The notes under the pieces are model-generated. The model was not told the origin of the DNA. It saw only the letters and a program-made list of their open reading frames with translations, and made no database searches. The translations under genes and the position numbers were made by a program. From NCBI RefSeq assembly GCF_013032455.1, contig NZ_WQCF01000010.1:62001-126000 (forward strand): a stretch of 64,000 nucleotides of DNA, read 5' to 3'. Position 1 is the first letter of the stretch, and every line of letters begins with the position of its first letter. This DNA is from Ruegeria atlantica (GTDB taxonomy: Bacteria; Pseudomonadota; Alphaproteobacteria; Rhodobacterales; Rhodobacteraceae). Positions 33,716 through 41,755 of the stretch are shown one piece after another.

Positions 33716-34180
33716 ATGGAGCTTTCGAGCATACTGAAGCCCGAAGCAGTTCGCGTACTGTCCGCCGCTTCCAGCAAGAAGCGGCTGTTTCAGGAAATTG
33801 CCGACGTGGCTGAGGTGACCCTTGGTCTTGACGCTCAGGTTGTTGTTGACGGGCTGCTCGAACGGGAAAGCCTAGGGCCGACCGGTGTTGGCCACGGTGT
33901 GGCCCTGCCGCATGCCCGCATGTCAGAGCTGGAAAGCGTTTCCGGCGTATTCGTCATGCTTGAGAAGCCGATTGATTTCGGATCGGTCGATCGCCAGCCG
34001 GTTGATATCGCCTTTGCGCTGTTTGCGCCGGAAGAGGCTGGCGTGGATCACCTGAAGGCGCTGGCGCTGGTGTCCCGTACCCTGCGTGATACCTCGGTTT
34101 GCGCCAAGTTGCGGGCCAATCCGGATCCGGTCAAACTCTATGCAATTCTGACCGAAGCGCAGTCGATGCAGGCCGCATAA
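33716..34180 (+). CDS. ptsN: Nitrogen PTS EIIA protein PtsN
   Basis: 154 residues. The EIIA fold is shown by the family segment around the phosphorylated His66 in GVGHGVALPHAR, with the second conserved His60 in the same stretch. PtsN takes a phosphate from the NPr protein and regulates potassium, nitrogen and stress responses. The neighbour hpf lies 61 bases upstream. A bidirectional terminator follows 15 bases after the stop. Confidence 0.94.
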   Translation: MELSSILKPEAVRVLSAASSKKRLFQEIADVAEVTLGLDAQVVVDGLLERESLGPTGVGHGVALPHARMSELESVSGVFVMLEKPIDFGSVDRQPVDIAFALFAPEEAGVDHLKALALVSRTLRDTSVCAKLRANPDPVKLYAILTEAQSMQAA

Positions 34181-34195
34181 GTTCTTGAAGTTACA

Positions 34196-34225
34196 AAAAA
34201 GCCCCCGGTTTTTGGAGGCTTTTTT
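34196..34225. terminator. Bidirectional intrinsic terminator between ptsN and the CAP lipoprotein gene
   Basis: AAAAAGCCCCC, a 7-base loop, and GGAGGCTTTTT form a stem with one A-C mismatch. It is flanked by A-run and T-run, so it can stop transcription from both convergent genes. Confidence 0.85.
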
Positions 34226-34245
34226 GTTTTTGGAAATGGTTGTCG

Positions 34246-34761
34246 TTAACCGCCAGTACCCATTTCCAGCGTCCACCAGATTTTACCGCCACCTTCCTGA
34301 TGCCAGGCAAAGCCCATCTGCGTGGCTTTCGGATCCATGATCACCGAACGTGGGCCAGGCTCCTGCATCCAGGCGGCCAAGGTCTCGGTCTCGGTTTCAT
34401 AGGTCTCGGAAATCGCTTCGCCGAGGAAGGTGCCAAAATATCCGACGCGCGCGGCCCGGTCGATCGGCGATGACCCGTCAGATCCAAAGTGCCAGGGGCG
34501 GTTCTGGCGCGCCATGTCCTTGGAATGTGTGGCCGCCGCGGCGTTGAGCTGGGCGTTCAGTTGCACTGGTCGAAGCCCCTGCGCCTGACGCAAAGCGTTG
34601 ACCGAATCCAACATACGGAACTGAAGTTTTTCCGGGTTGCCCCGGATTTTGTAGACCGTCGGCAGCGGGCGACCGTCCGCTCCATAGGTTGGAGTACTGC
34701 TTGGGGTACATGCAGCCAGCGCGAAAAAGCAGGCAATAAGTAAAGAAAGGATACGCGTCAT
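34246..34761 (-). CDS. CAP/SCP-domain lipoprotein
   Basis: 171 residues with a lipoprotein signal and lipobox LAAC (residues 15-18). The mature part is a CAP (SCP/PR1-like) domain: NALRQAQGLRPVQLNAQLNA, the metal-site type AAATHSKDMARQNRPWHFGS, and GEAISETYETETETLAAWMQ with the usual Trp. The conserved His residues of the CAP cavity appear to be present. Bacterial CAP proteins are of unclear function; it probably acts at the inner face of the outer membrane. Convergent with ptsN across a shared terminator. Confidence 0.85.
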   Translation of the reverse strand: MTRILSLLIACFFALAACTPSSTPTYGADGRPLPTVYKIRGNPEKLQFRMLDSVNALRQAQGLRPVQLNAQLNAAAATHSKDMARQNRPWHFGSDGSSPIDRAARVGYFGTFLGEAISETYETETETLAAWMQEPGPRSVIMDPKATQMGFAWHQEGGGKIWWTLEMGTGG

Positions 34762-34930
34762 GATCGACCTGATTATTGAGTTATCCTACGGCATAGCGCG
34801 ACCGACGGACTTGGGCAAACGCACATTTAGCCGGTTCCGCGTGAATCTGCCGGTTTGATTTGCGACTGAAGCATTCTGGCAATAGAATGCGACAGATTTT
34901 CAGTTTGGCCTTAGCAAAGGACCGTTCGTC

Positions 34931-35530
34931 ATGGTCAAGAAACATATTCAAAAATCTACGCGCCGGGGTTTTCTTGCCGGAGCGTCCGCCGTACTGGCCT
35001 CACCTGCGATAGCTCAATACATCCCCGGTGATCCACTGCGCCCTGCGCCAGAGCCAGAGCCGCAAGTGCGCCGCAACATCTCGGGTTTTCGTGCACTGGA
35101 CTGGCAACCCTATTTCTCGAACACGAGAAACGGCGCCATTTTGGTCGATACCGTGTCGCGTGCCCTGCATTATTGGTCGGATGACCAAAGTATCTACAAA
35201 CTCTACCCTTCCTCGGTGCCATTGACCGAGGAATTGACCCGCCGCGGCCGCACCAGCGTGATCCGAAAAGTGGAAGGACCCAGCTGGTCTCCGACGCCGT
35301 CGATGAAAAAGCGTAATCCAGAATGGCCGGACTACATTCCACCGGGTCCAGATAACCCGTTGGGAACACACGCTTTATACCTGAGTTGGAAATATTATCG
35401 CATCCACGGAACGCATGATACGCGCAAAATTGGTCGCAGATCGTCGAACGGTTGCATCGGATTGTTCAACGAGGATATCCAGGAACTGTTTTCAATGGCG
35501 AAAGTTGGTACGCAAGTGTTGCTAATTTGA
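34931..35530 (+). CDS. L,D-transpeptidase (YkuD family) with Tat-type signal
   Basis: 199 residues. The N-terminal KSTRRGFLAGASAVLASPAI fits a Tat signal peptide. The YkuD catalytic region is at the C-terminus: HGTHDTRKIGRRSSNGCIGL with the nucleophile Cys in S-N-G-C-I. The residue after Ile is Gly, where most family members have Arg. It would make 3-3 cross-links in peptidoglycan or attach proteins to it. A single gene, preceded by a 169-base gap shared with the divergent CAP gene. Confidence 0.88.
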   Translation: MVKKHIQKSTRRGFLAGASAVLASPAIAQYIPGDPLRPAPEPEPQVRRNISGFRALDWQPYFSNTRNGAILVDTVSRALHYWSDDQSIYKLYPSSVPLTEELTRRGRTSVIRKVEGPSWSPTPSMKKRNPEWPDYIPPGPDNPLGTHALYLSWKYYRIHGTHDTRKIGRRSSNGCIGLFNEDIQELFSMAKVGTQVLLI

Positions 35531-35670
35531 CGACAAATTCGCGCACGAAGCCGCTTGCGACGCAAGTTCTAATTGCATTCCAGTCGCATAGCTGATTAGT
35601 AAAAACATACGAGGTAAGTCTTGGGTGCGCGGTTTCGCTGTCTGGAGCCGTGCAAATTCTGGAGGTTAAT

Positions 35671-35853
35671 ATGAAAAAACTCGTTCTCGCCGCTGCACTG
35701 ACCGCTGCTGCTTCGACCGCATATGCCGGTAACCTGGAAGAGCCGGTTGTTGAAGCACCGGTTGTTGTTGAGGAAACTCAAGGTTCGTCGCAGGGCATCA
35801 TCCTGCCGCTGATCCTGCTGGTTGTTGTTGCCGCAGCTGTTGCAGCAAGCTAA
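35671..35853 (+). CDS. Small secreted/membrane peptide, 60 aa
   Basis: 60 residues from ATG 35671, five bases after GGAGG. A signal peptide (KKLVLAAALTAAASTAYA) is followed by an acidic Val/Pro/Glu-rich stretch (EEPVVEAPVVVEETQGSS) and one C-terminal TM helix (IILPLILLVVVAAAVAAS). This is an envelope microprotein: exported, then held by its C-terminal helix. A good ribosome-binding site and a perfect terminator suggest high expression. Peptides of this layout are familiar to me from roseobacters, without known function. Confidence 0.78.
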   Translation: MKKLVLAAALTAAASTAYAGNLEEPVVEAPVVVEETQGSSQGIILPLILLVVVAAAVAAS

Positions 35854-35874
35854 TTTGACGAGCGTCATCTAGAG

Positions 35875-35906
35875 AAAAGGCGGTGGATCGCTCCACCGCC
35901 TTTTTT
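35875..35906 (+). terminator. Strong intrinsic terminator after the small secreted peptide
   Basis: A perfect 13-pair stem (AAAAGGCGGTGGA / TCCACCGCCTTTT) with a TCGC loop is followed by a T-run. The A-run on the other side lets it also work for the convergent hemH gene. Confidence 0.92.
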
Positions 35907-35943
35907 CATGCCTGATTGACCGAATGCTGATGAATAGGACCGG

Positions 35944-36993
35944 TTAGTCCAGCCAGCCCTTTAGATTGTCTTCGATCACCTTGCCCAGGGCCGCGATGTG
36001 CGAATCATCATCGTTGAGGCAAGGGATATAGGTGAAGCTCTCACCGCCTGCTTCCTCGAAGCTTTCCTTGATCTCTTCGTTGATCTCTTCCAGTGTTTCG
36101 ATGCAATCGGCGGAAAACGCTGGTGCGATGACGGCGATATTCTTTTTGCCCTGTTTGGCCAGTTCGGCCACGTGATCGACGGTATAGGGTTTCAGCCATT
36201 CCTCAGGTCCGAATCGCGACTGGAATGTTGATACGAGCTGATCATCAGACCAGCCCAGACGTTCCTTCAACAGCCTAGATGTCTTGGCGCATTGGCAGTG
36301 GTATGGATCGCCCTGCTGCAGGTACCGCTCTGGCATGCCGTGATAGGAACAGACCAGAATGTCGGGTTTGGTCTCCATCGCCGCATAAGCCTTTTCCACC
36401 GATCCGGCCAAAGCGTCGATATAGGCGGGTTCGTCGAAATAGGCAGGAACGGTACGGGTGGCGGGCTGCCATGCCTCTTCCATCAGGGCGCGAAAGAACT
36501 GATCATTGGCCGTGGCGGTCGTGGCACCCGCGTATTGCGGATAAAGCGGGAAGAACAGGATGCGGTCGCATCCCGCGGCCACCATCTCGCGCACTTTGGA
36601 TTTGGTCGACGGGTTGCCGTAACGCATACAGAATTCGACCAGCACCTGATCGCCATAACGCGCCTGCATCGCGTCACGCAGCTTGGCGGTCTGGTCTTTG
36701 GTGATCGTCATCAGCGGGCTTTCGCCCTTGTCGTGGTTCCAGATCGATTTGTAGGCCTCGCCCGAACTGAAGGGGCGTTTGGTCAGGATAATACCCTGCA
36801 GGATCGGTTGCCATTTCCATTTGGGATAGTCGATGACGCGCTGATCCGACAGAAACTCGTTCAGATAGCGGCGCATCGGCCAATAGCTGTAGTCGTCAGG
36901 TGTACCCAGATTTGCGAGCAGGATGCCGACACGGCCCATTTTGACCTTGGGGTGGTCTGTCGGTGCATGATCGGGACGAGTGGCATCAAACAT
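35944..36993 (-). CDS. hemH: Ferrochelatase
   Basis: 349 residues from ATG 36993, with AGGAAG upstream; a longer frame to 37053 would add 20 residues without a ribosome-binding site. Family features: GILLANLGTPDDYSYWPMRR near the N-terminus, FPLYPQYAGATTATANDQFF, the signature CSYHGMPERYLQQGDPYHCQ, and FSADCIETLEEINEE with the conserved Glu/Cys region. It inserts iron into protoporphyrin IX, the last step of haem synthesis. The convergent small-peptide gene is separated by a shared terminator. Confidence 0.95.
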   Translation of the reverse strand: MFDATRPDHAPTDHPKVKMGRVGILLANLGTPDDYSYWPMRRYLNEFLSDQRVIDYPKWKWQPILQGIILTKRPFSSGEAYKSIWNHDKGESPLMTITKDQTAKLRDAMQARYGDQVLVEFCMRYGNPSTKSKVREMVAAGCDRILFFPLYPQYAGATTATANDQFFRALMEEAWQPATRTVPAYFDEPAYIDALAGSVEKAYAAMETKPDILVCSYHGMPERYLQQGDPYHCQCAKTSRLLKERLGWSDDQLVSTFQSRFGPEEWLKPYTVDHVAELAKQGKKNIAVIAPAFSADCIETLEEINEEIKESFEEAGGESFTYIPCLNDDDSHIAALGKVIEDNLKGWLD

Positions 36994-37049
36994 TTCAAGC
37001 TTCCTGAGATTTCTCTGTACCGGCTGAGATAACCGGAAATGGGCAGTCG

Positions 37050-37880
37050 TCAATCGGACAGTTTGCCTTCTTTTGTTCCTAACGCATCCGCAAGGCGCGC
37101 TTTGGCCGATCCGGGGCGCAACGGTTTCTGCTGGCTTTCGTCGGGTGACCAGCCGGTCAGACAGATCAGTTCGAAAGTTGCCGCCAAGCGACCCTGAGAT
37201 GTGGTGAAATGTTCGGCATAGATCTGCTGCGCACGAGCAATGACCTGCCGCCGTGTGGGTCGCTTCATGCGATCAGTCAGGCTGTTGGTTTCTCCCATCG
37301 CACGCAGGTCGTGCATCAGGTGAGTCAGGTCGCGGTATTCCGCCGTCAGACGCGCGGTATCGGCCACCGGCAGCGCAAACCCCGCCCGTTGCAGTAAACC
37401 GCCCAGATCGCGCAGTTCAGCCATCGGCGCGATGCGGGGGCTGAGGCCGCCGGTGACATCGATCTCGGCCTGCCCGAGGGCGGCGCGCAGCTCGTGCAGG
37501 GTTTCGCCACCCAGACACACCACCAGCAACAACCCGTCGGGCCGCAGCGCGCGGTGGCATTGGATCAGTTGCCCAACCGGATCATTGGCCCAATGCAGCG
37601 CCATGGCGTGTATCACCAGATCATGCGCGCCGGGGGTCAGGTCCAGTACGTCTGCATCCTCGACGATCCGTGCATCGGGCAGCACGTCTTGCCAGATATG
37701 CGCAAACGGCGTCACGATCGCCGGGACCGTAAAGGTTTTATTAACCATGGAGAGCCGATCCTGTACCTCGTCCACGGCGGCGTGGTGCAGAAACAGCGCC
37801 TCGTGCTGCGCGCGGGCGCGATGCCGGTCTAGGGCCAAGCGGTCAAATAAAGAGGGTGCGGTGGAGTCAGGCAGCTTCAT
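37050..37880 (-). CDS. Methyltransferase-like protein (BioC/NDUFAF5-like)
   Basis: 276 residues from ATG 37880; the frame starting at TTG 37889 is less likely. It has motif-IV-like LDLTPGAHDLVIHAMALHWA and the following QCHRALRPDGLLLVVCLGGE, as in class I SAM methyltransferases near BioC and the mitochondrial complex I factor NDUFAF5. The usual glycine-rich SAM motif I (D/E-x-G-x-G-x-G) is not recognisable in the expected region, so it may not be a methyltransferase in activity. It lies 57 bases upstream of hemH on the same strand, and its start overlaps that of comF on the other strand. Confidence 0.75.
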   Translation of the reverse strand: MKLPDSTAPSLFDRLALDRHRARAQHEALFLHHAAVDEVQDRLSMVNKTFTVPAIVTPFAHIWQDVLPDARIVEDADVLDLTPGAHDLVIHAMALHWANDPVGQLIQCHRALRPDGLLLVVCLGGETLHELRAALGQAEIDVTGGLSPRIAPMAELRDLGGLLQRAGFALPVADTARLTAEYRDLTHLMHDLRAMGETNSLTDRMKRPTRRQVIARAQQIYAEHFTTSQGRLAATFELICLTGWSPDESQQKPLRPGSAKARLADALGTKEGKLSD

Positions 37881-38625
37881 AAGGCGCAATTATCGCATAC
37901 GGCGGCGAATTCAAACCGCTGTTGAGCTGATATACCCGCCGCGTTGTCTGGGTTGCGGGGAATTGACTGAGTCGGATTTCGGGCTCTGCGGTACTTGCTG
38001 GCGCGACACACCGTTTATTGGCGGGTTAGTATGTCATAGTTGCGGAGTGCCCTTGCCAGGCGAGGCAGATGGTCACAGGATCGAGTGCGATGACTGCATG
38101 AAAACACCGCGCCCGTGGAAAGACGGGCGGGCGGCGCTGCTCTACCACGGGCGGGCCCGGTCGTTGATTCTGGCCTTGAAACATGGGGACCGGCCCGAGC
38201 TGGCACGCCCTGCTGCACTTTGGATGGCGCGGGCCGGGCAGGGTTTGTTTCACGATGACATGGTGATTGCGCCGGTTCCGCTGCATTGGTCGCGGCTGCT
38301 CCGACGGCGGTATAATCAATCCGCACTTCTGGCCCGGCATTTGGGGCTGCAGACCGGGCTGGACGTTTGTCCGGACCTTCTGCAGCGCCGGGTTCGAACA
38401 CCGGTCCTGGATGGCAAGACGGCGACTGAGCGGGCAGAGGCTCTTTCTGGTGCGATAGCGCCGCATCCCAGGCGGCAGCACTGGCTGCAAGGACGGGATA
38501 TATTGCTTGTGGATGACGTCATGACCTCGGGCGCGACATTGGCGGCCTGCGCGCGTGTCTGCCTTGCAGCGGGGGCAAATCATATTTTCGTGTTGGCTCT
38601 GGCGCGCGTTGCCAAGGATGCCTAA
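37861..38625 (+). CDS. comF: ComF family phosphoribosyltransferase-like protein
   Basis: 254 residues from GTG 37861, with AGAGGG before it. The N-terminal double-zinc-ribbon region has paired cysteines (CLGCGELTESDFGLCGTCW, then CHSCGVPL and CDDC), and the C-terminal PRTase domain carries DILLVDDVMTSGATLAACAR. ComF proteins act in DNA uptake and natural transformation or in repair. The start overlaps the 5' end of the divergent methyltransferase gene by 20 bases, so the two promoters must lie inside each other's coding sequence or be very close. Confidence 0.88.
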   Translation: MESGSFIRRNYRIRRRIQTAVELIYPPRCLGCGELTESDFGLCGTCWRDTPFIGGLVCHSCGVPLPGEADGHRIECDDCMKTPRPWKDGRAALLYHGRARSLILALKHGDRPELARPAALWMARAGQGLFHDDMVIAPVPLHWSRLLRRRYNQSALLARHLGLQTGLDVCPDLLQRRVRTPVLDGKTATERAEALSGAIAPHPRRQHWLQGRDILLVDDVMTSGATLAACARVCLAAGANHIFVLALARVAKDA

Positions 38626-38660
38626 TTCGCTCAAGATTGTGCGAAACCAAAGGGACGAAA

Positions 38661-38918
38661 ATGAAACCGGTTGAAATCTACACCTCGCCGCTGTGCGGCT
38701 TTTGCCATGCGGCCAAGCGTTTGCTGAAACAGAAAGGCGTCGAGTTTACAGAGGTCAATGTGTTGACGAATCCCAAACGTAAGCCCGAGATGATCAAACG
38801 CGCTGGTGGCAAGCGCACCGTGCCGCAGATTTTCATTGGAACGCGGCATGTGGGCGGCTGTGACGATCTCTATGAGCTTGAGAGGCAGGGCAAGCTGGAT
38901 CCTCTGCTGGCGGCGTAA
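38661..38918 (+). CDS. grxC: Glutaredoxin 3
   Basis: 85 residues from ATG 38661, with AGGGACGAAA before it. The dithiol active site is C12-G-F-C15, a variant of the common CPYC. Further family marks are the cis-Pro in RTVPQIFIG and the C-terminal HVGGCDDLYELERQG. It reduces disulphides with glutathione. It sits between comF and the nitrilase-family gene with a one-base overlap to the latter. Confidence 0.93.
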   Translation: MKPVEIYTSPLCGFCHAAKRLLKQKGVEFTEVNVLTNPKRKPEMIKRAGGKRTVPQIFIGTRHVGGCDDLYELERQGKLDPLLAA

Positions 38919-39748
38919 TGAAATCTGCGCTGCTGCAGCTTTGTTCGTCGGATGACCCGGCCGAAAACCTGGCCACCGTGCGTGACATGATGGCCGAGGC
39001 TGCAAGTCAGGGCGCGCGGTTCATCCTGACGCCCGAGGTGACAAACTGCGTCTCGACAAGCACGACGCGGCAGCGCGAAGTTCTGCAGCACGACGAGGAT
39101 GACCAGACGTTGGCGGGATTGCGGGATCAGGCCGCCGCGCTGGGCGTCTGGCTGTTGATCGGTTCCCTTGGAATCAAGACCCATGATGCCGACGGGCGCT
39201 TTGCCAACCGTTCTTTCATGATCGACCCTCAGGGGCAGATCGTGGCGCGGTATGATAAGATTCATATGTTCGACGTGCAGGTCTCGGAAACCGAAACCTT
39301 CCGCGAGTCTAAAAACTACCGCCCCGGCAATAAAGCGGTGATTGCCGAGACCGATTTTGGCAAGGTTGGCCTGACTATTTGCTACGATATCCGCTTTCCA
39401 CATCTATACGCCGCGCTGGCGCAGGCGGGGGCGCGAATCCTTACCGTTCCGGCGGCGTTTTCACCGGTCACCGGTGCTGCACATTGGGAATCGCTGTTGC
39501 GAGCACGCGCGATTGAGACCGGCTGCTGGGTGCTGGCCCCAGCGCAGACAGGCGAACACCCGAAAACCCGTGGTAAGACGCGCTTTACATACGGTCACAG
39601 CATGGTTTTAGCCCCGTGGGGAGAGGTCGTCATCGACGCAGGGACCGATCCAGGCATTCACTTTTTCGATTTGGATGATAGTTCTGTGACAGAGGCGCGC
39701 CGTCGGGTGCCCTCATTGACTCACGTGCGGCCTTTCGACGGGCCCTGA
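38918..39748 (+). CDS. Carbon-nitrogen hydrolase (nitrilase superfamily, Nit1/Nit2-like)
   Basis: 276 residues. The Glu-Lys-Cys triad of the superfamily is visible: Glu in RFILTPEVTNCVSTST, Lys in VARYDKIHMFDV, and Cys in VGLTICYDIRFPHLY. The overall closeness to Nit-type deaminated-glutathione amidases suggests a metabolite-repair role, and the glutaredoxin gene next to it fits a glutathione link, but this is inference. ATG 38918 overlaps the grxC stop by one base. The marR gene follows 14 bases later. Confidence 0.88.
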   Translation: MKSALLQLCSSDDPAENLATVRDMMAEAASQGARFILTPEVTNCVSTSTTRQREVLQHDEDDQTLAGLRDQAAALGVWLLIGSLGIKTHDADGRFANRSFMIDPQGQIVARYDKIHMFDVQVSETETFRESKNYRPGNKAVIAETDFGKVGLTICYDIRFPHLYAALAQAGARILTVPAAFSPVTGAAHWESLLRARAIETGCWVLAPAQTGEHPKTRGKTRFTYGHSMVLAPWGEVVIDAGTDPGIHFFDLDDSSVTEARRRVPSLTHVRPFDGP

Positions 39749-39762
39749 CCCAGAACCGAGCT

Positions 39763-40203
39763 ATGACGGACGAGAAAAATGCCCTTGCGGTCACGCTGTT
39801 CAGCGAGATCCTGACCGCCGATCAATTGTTGCGCAACCGGCTGAGCCGGGTGCTGCCGAAGGGCATGGAAATCTCGCATTTCTCGGTGCTGAACCATCTG
39901 GTCTTTGTCGGCGACGAGCGCACCCCGGCGCAGCTGGCCAATACATTTCACGTTACGCGCGGTGCGATGACCAATACGTTGGCCAAGCTGGAATGGGCCG
40001 GATACATCCACATTCGCCCCGACTGGGACGACGCCCGCCGCAAGATGGTCGCAATCAGCCCCGCCGGTAAACGGGCGCGGGATCAGGCGATTTCGTCGAT
40101 AGCCCCGCTGATCAACCGCGTGGTCGGAGAGCTGGGGCTGGAGCGGGTCCGCAGCACGTTGCCTGTGCTGCGGGATTTGCGGTTGCAGTTGGAGGGGGAG
40201 TAG
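39763..40203 (+). CDS. MarR family transcriptional regulator
   Basis: 146 residues with a winged-helix core: FSVLNHLVFVGDERTPAQLA, recognition helix FHVTRGAMTNTLAKLEWAG and the wing IHIRPDWDDARRKMVAIS. It starts 14 bases after the nitrilase-family gene and is probably co-transcribed with it. The ligand and target are unknown. The 151 bases after its stop hold no gene. Confidence 0.9.
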   Translation: MTDEKNALAVTLFSEILTADQLLRNRLSRVLPKGMEISHFSVLNHLVFVGDERTPAQLANTFHVTRGAMTNTLAKLEWAGYIHIRPDWDDARRKMVAISPAGKRARDQAISSIAPLINRVVGELGLERVRSTLPVLRDLRLQLEGE

Positions 40204-40354
40204 GGGCGAAATCCGTTGTCCTATGTCAGACCGAAGACTACCGCGGTCAGACGTGAAGTCTAAGAATTTTGGCTTCTTGGTACTTAACGAGGCACTGTTC
40301 ACTTTTTGCCCTTGGGTTTTAAAACGATCTGCTTTTAAGCACAGGTTTGTGTAT

Positions 40355-40951
40355 TCACCTTATTCCCAAGATCAACGCATCTAGAAGCAGCTGCAAATCA
40401 TTGGCCTGCATTTTTGGGTTGCCTTGCAAGCCAACCCCAGCGGCAGCCGCCGCCGCGAATAGAAGACAGGATTCTATTCCATCCACGCCCTCATATTTGC
40501 CACCATGGACAAGCCATATAAAATAGTCCCCTTTTTCGTCTTCATTAGTGGCGTTAATTCTTCCGACGTTGCATCCTTCGTTAGAGAGTTTGTGTGAAGC
40601 AAATATATCTATCGTCTCTTCGGTCGGTTCTAAACCGAATGGATCCACAAACTTGCCTTCCGAAACTATTTTAGGGGCGATAAAGACAGCAAAGAACTCC
40701 GCCCTAATCAGATCATACTTGTTTGAGCTTGAGGACAGGTATCGATCCGCAATTTCCCGAACCGACTCAGAAACTTTTGGATCGCTTACATAGCCATACA
40801 GCGGAACGCCTTCATGCTCATACACGAACCCACCTAGTGCGTTTCCTGCTTCTTGCGCTGAGACACGTGGGCAATTGAATAAGGTAGCAGCGGAAACAGC
40901 TGCACAACAAAATATTGTGCGCCACAGCGCGTATTTCAAAGATCGAATCAA
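40355..40951 (-). CDS. Hypothetical exported protein, AT-rich, downstream of ubiG
   Basis: 198 residues with TTG 40951 as start, seven bases after a GAGG site; no ATG start fits. A signal peptide ends near residue 32 (FCCAAVSAATLFNCPRVSAQ). The mature part is acidic with two Cys (NEGCNVGRI and GIESCLLF) and an Ala-rich helix (SCLLFAAAAAAGVGL). No family recognised. It begins 9 bases after the ubiG stop on the same strand, so it would be co-transcribed, but its AT-rich codons suggest late acquisition. Confidence 0.6.
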   Translation of the reverse strand: MIRSLKYALWRTIFCCAAVSAATLFNCPRVSAQEAGNALGGFVYEHEGVPLYGYVSDPKVSESVREIADRYLSSSSNKYDLIRAEFFAVFIAPKIVSEGKFVDPFGLEPTEETIDIFASHKLSNEGCNVGRINATNEDEKGDYFIWLVHGGKYEGVDGIESCLLFAAAAAAGVGLQGNPKMQANDLQLLLDALILGIR

Positions 40952-40960
40952 ATATCTACC

Positions 40961-41707
40961 TCAACCTGGCTTCACACTCGCCGTCACATAATTCACGCTC
41001 AGATCCCGGTCCGAGATCGACCAACTCCACAGGATCGGGTTGAACACGAATCCCTTGCGGTCTACCGGCTCCAGCCCGGCTTGGCTCAGCAGGTCGAACA
41101 GCTCATCCGGGGTGATGAATTTGTTCCATTCATGCGTCCCGCGAGGCAGCCAGCGCATGACGACCTCAGCCCCGAAAATCGCCATCGCATAGGATTTCGG
41201 GTTGCGGTTGATGGTTGAGCAAATCTGCAACCCGCCGGGTTTCAGTAGTTGCCGCGTGGCTGTCAGATAGGACAGCGGGTCCGCTACGTGCTCGACCACT
41301 TCCATGTTCAGAACTACATCGAATTGCTCGCCCGCCTCGGCCAACGCCTCGGCGGTGGTATGGCGGTAGTCGATGTCCAGCCCGGATTGCTCGGCGTGAA
41401 TGCGCGCGACGGGCAGGTTGCCCTCGGCTGCATCTGCACCAGCGACCGTAGCGCCCAAGCGGGCCATCGGTTCGCTCAGCAAGCCGCCGCCGCATCCAAT
41501 GTCCAGCAAACGCAGGTCCTGAAAGGGGTTTGGCGCCTTCAAATCACGGTCAAACTCGCCCGCAATCTGTTGTGTGATATAATCCAGACGGCACGGATTC
41601 ATCATGTGCAGCGGTTTGAATTTTCCGTGAGGGTCCCACCACTCTGCCGCCATCGCTTCGAATTTTGCGATCTCGGACGGGTCCACAGTGTTCGGATGCG
41701 CTTGCAT
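40961..41707 (-). CDS. ubiG: Ubiquinone biosynthesis O-methyltransferase UbiG
   Basis: 248 residues. SAM motif I is [20 protein letters not shown], with later motifs [20 protein letters not shown] and [20 protein letters not shown]; the N-terminal [20 protein letters not shown] is a UbiG hallmark. It carries out both O-methylations in ubiquinone synthesis. It is divergent from pip across 48 bases. Other ubi genes (ubiB, ubiE) are in this window at 56.8-59.1 kb. Confidence 0.95.
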   Translation of the reverse strand: MQAHPNTVDPSEIAKFEAMAAEWWDPHGKFKPLHMMNPCRLDYITQQIAGEFDRDLKAPNPFQDLRLLDIGCGGGLLSEPMARLGATVAGADAAEGNLPVARIHAEQSGLDIDYRHTTAEALAEAGEQFDVVLNMEVVEHVADPLSYLTATRQLLKPGGLQICSTINRNPKSYAMAIFGAEVVMRWLPRGTHEWNKFITPDELFDLLSQAGLEPVDRKGFVFNPILWSWSISDRDLSVNYVTASVKPG

Positions 41708-41755
41708 TCCTGTCTCCGTATGCTCTTTTACGTTTAAGGACTATATAGGGCCATA

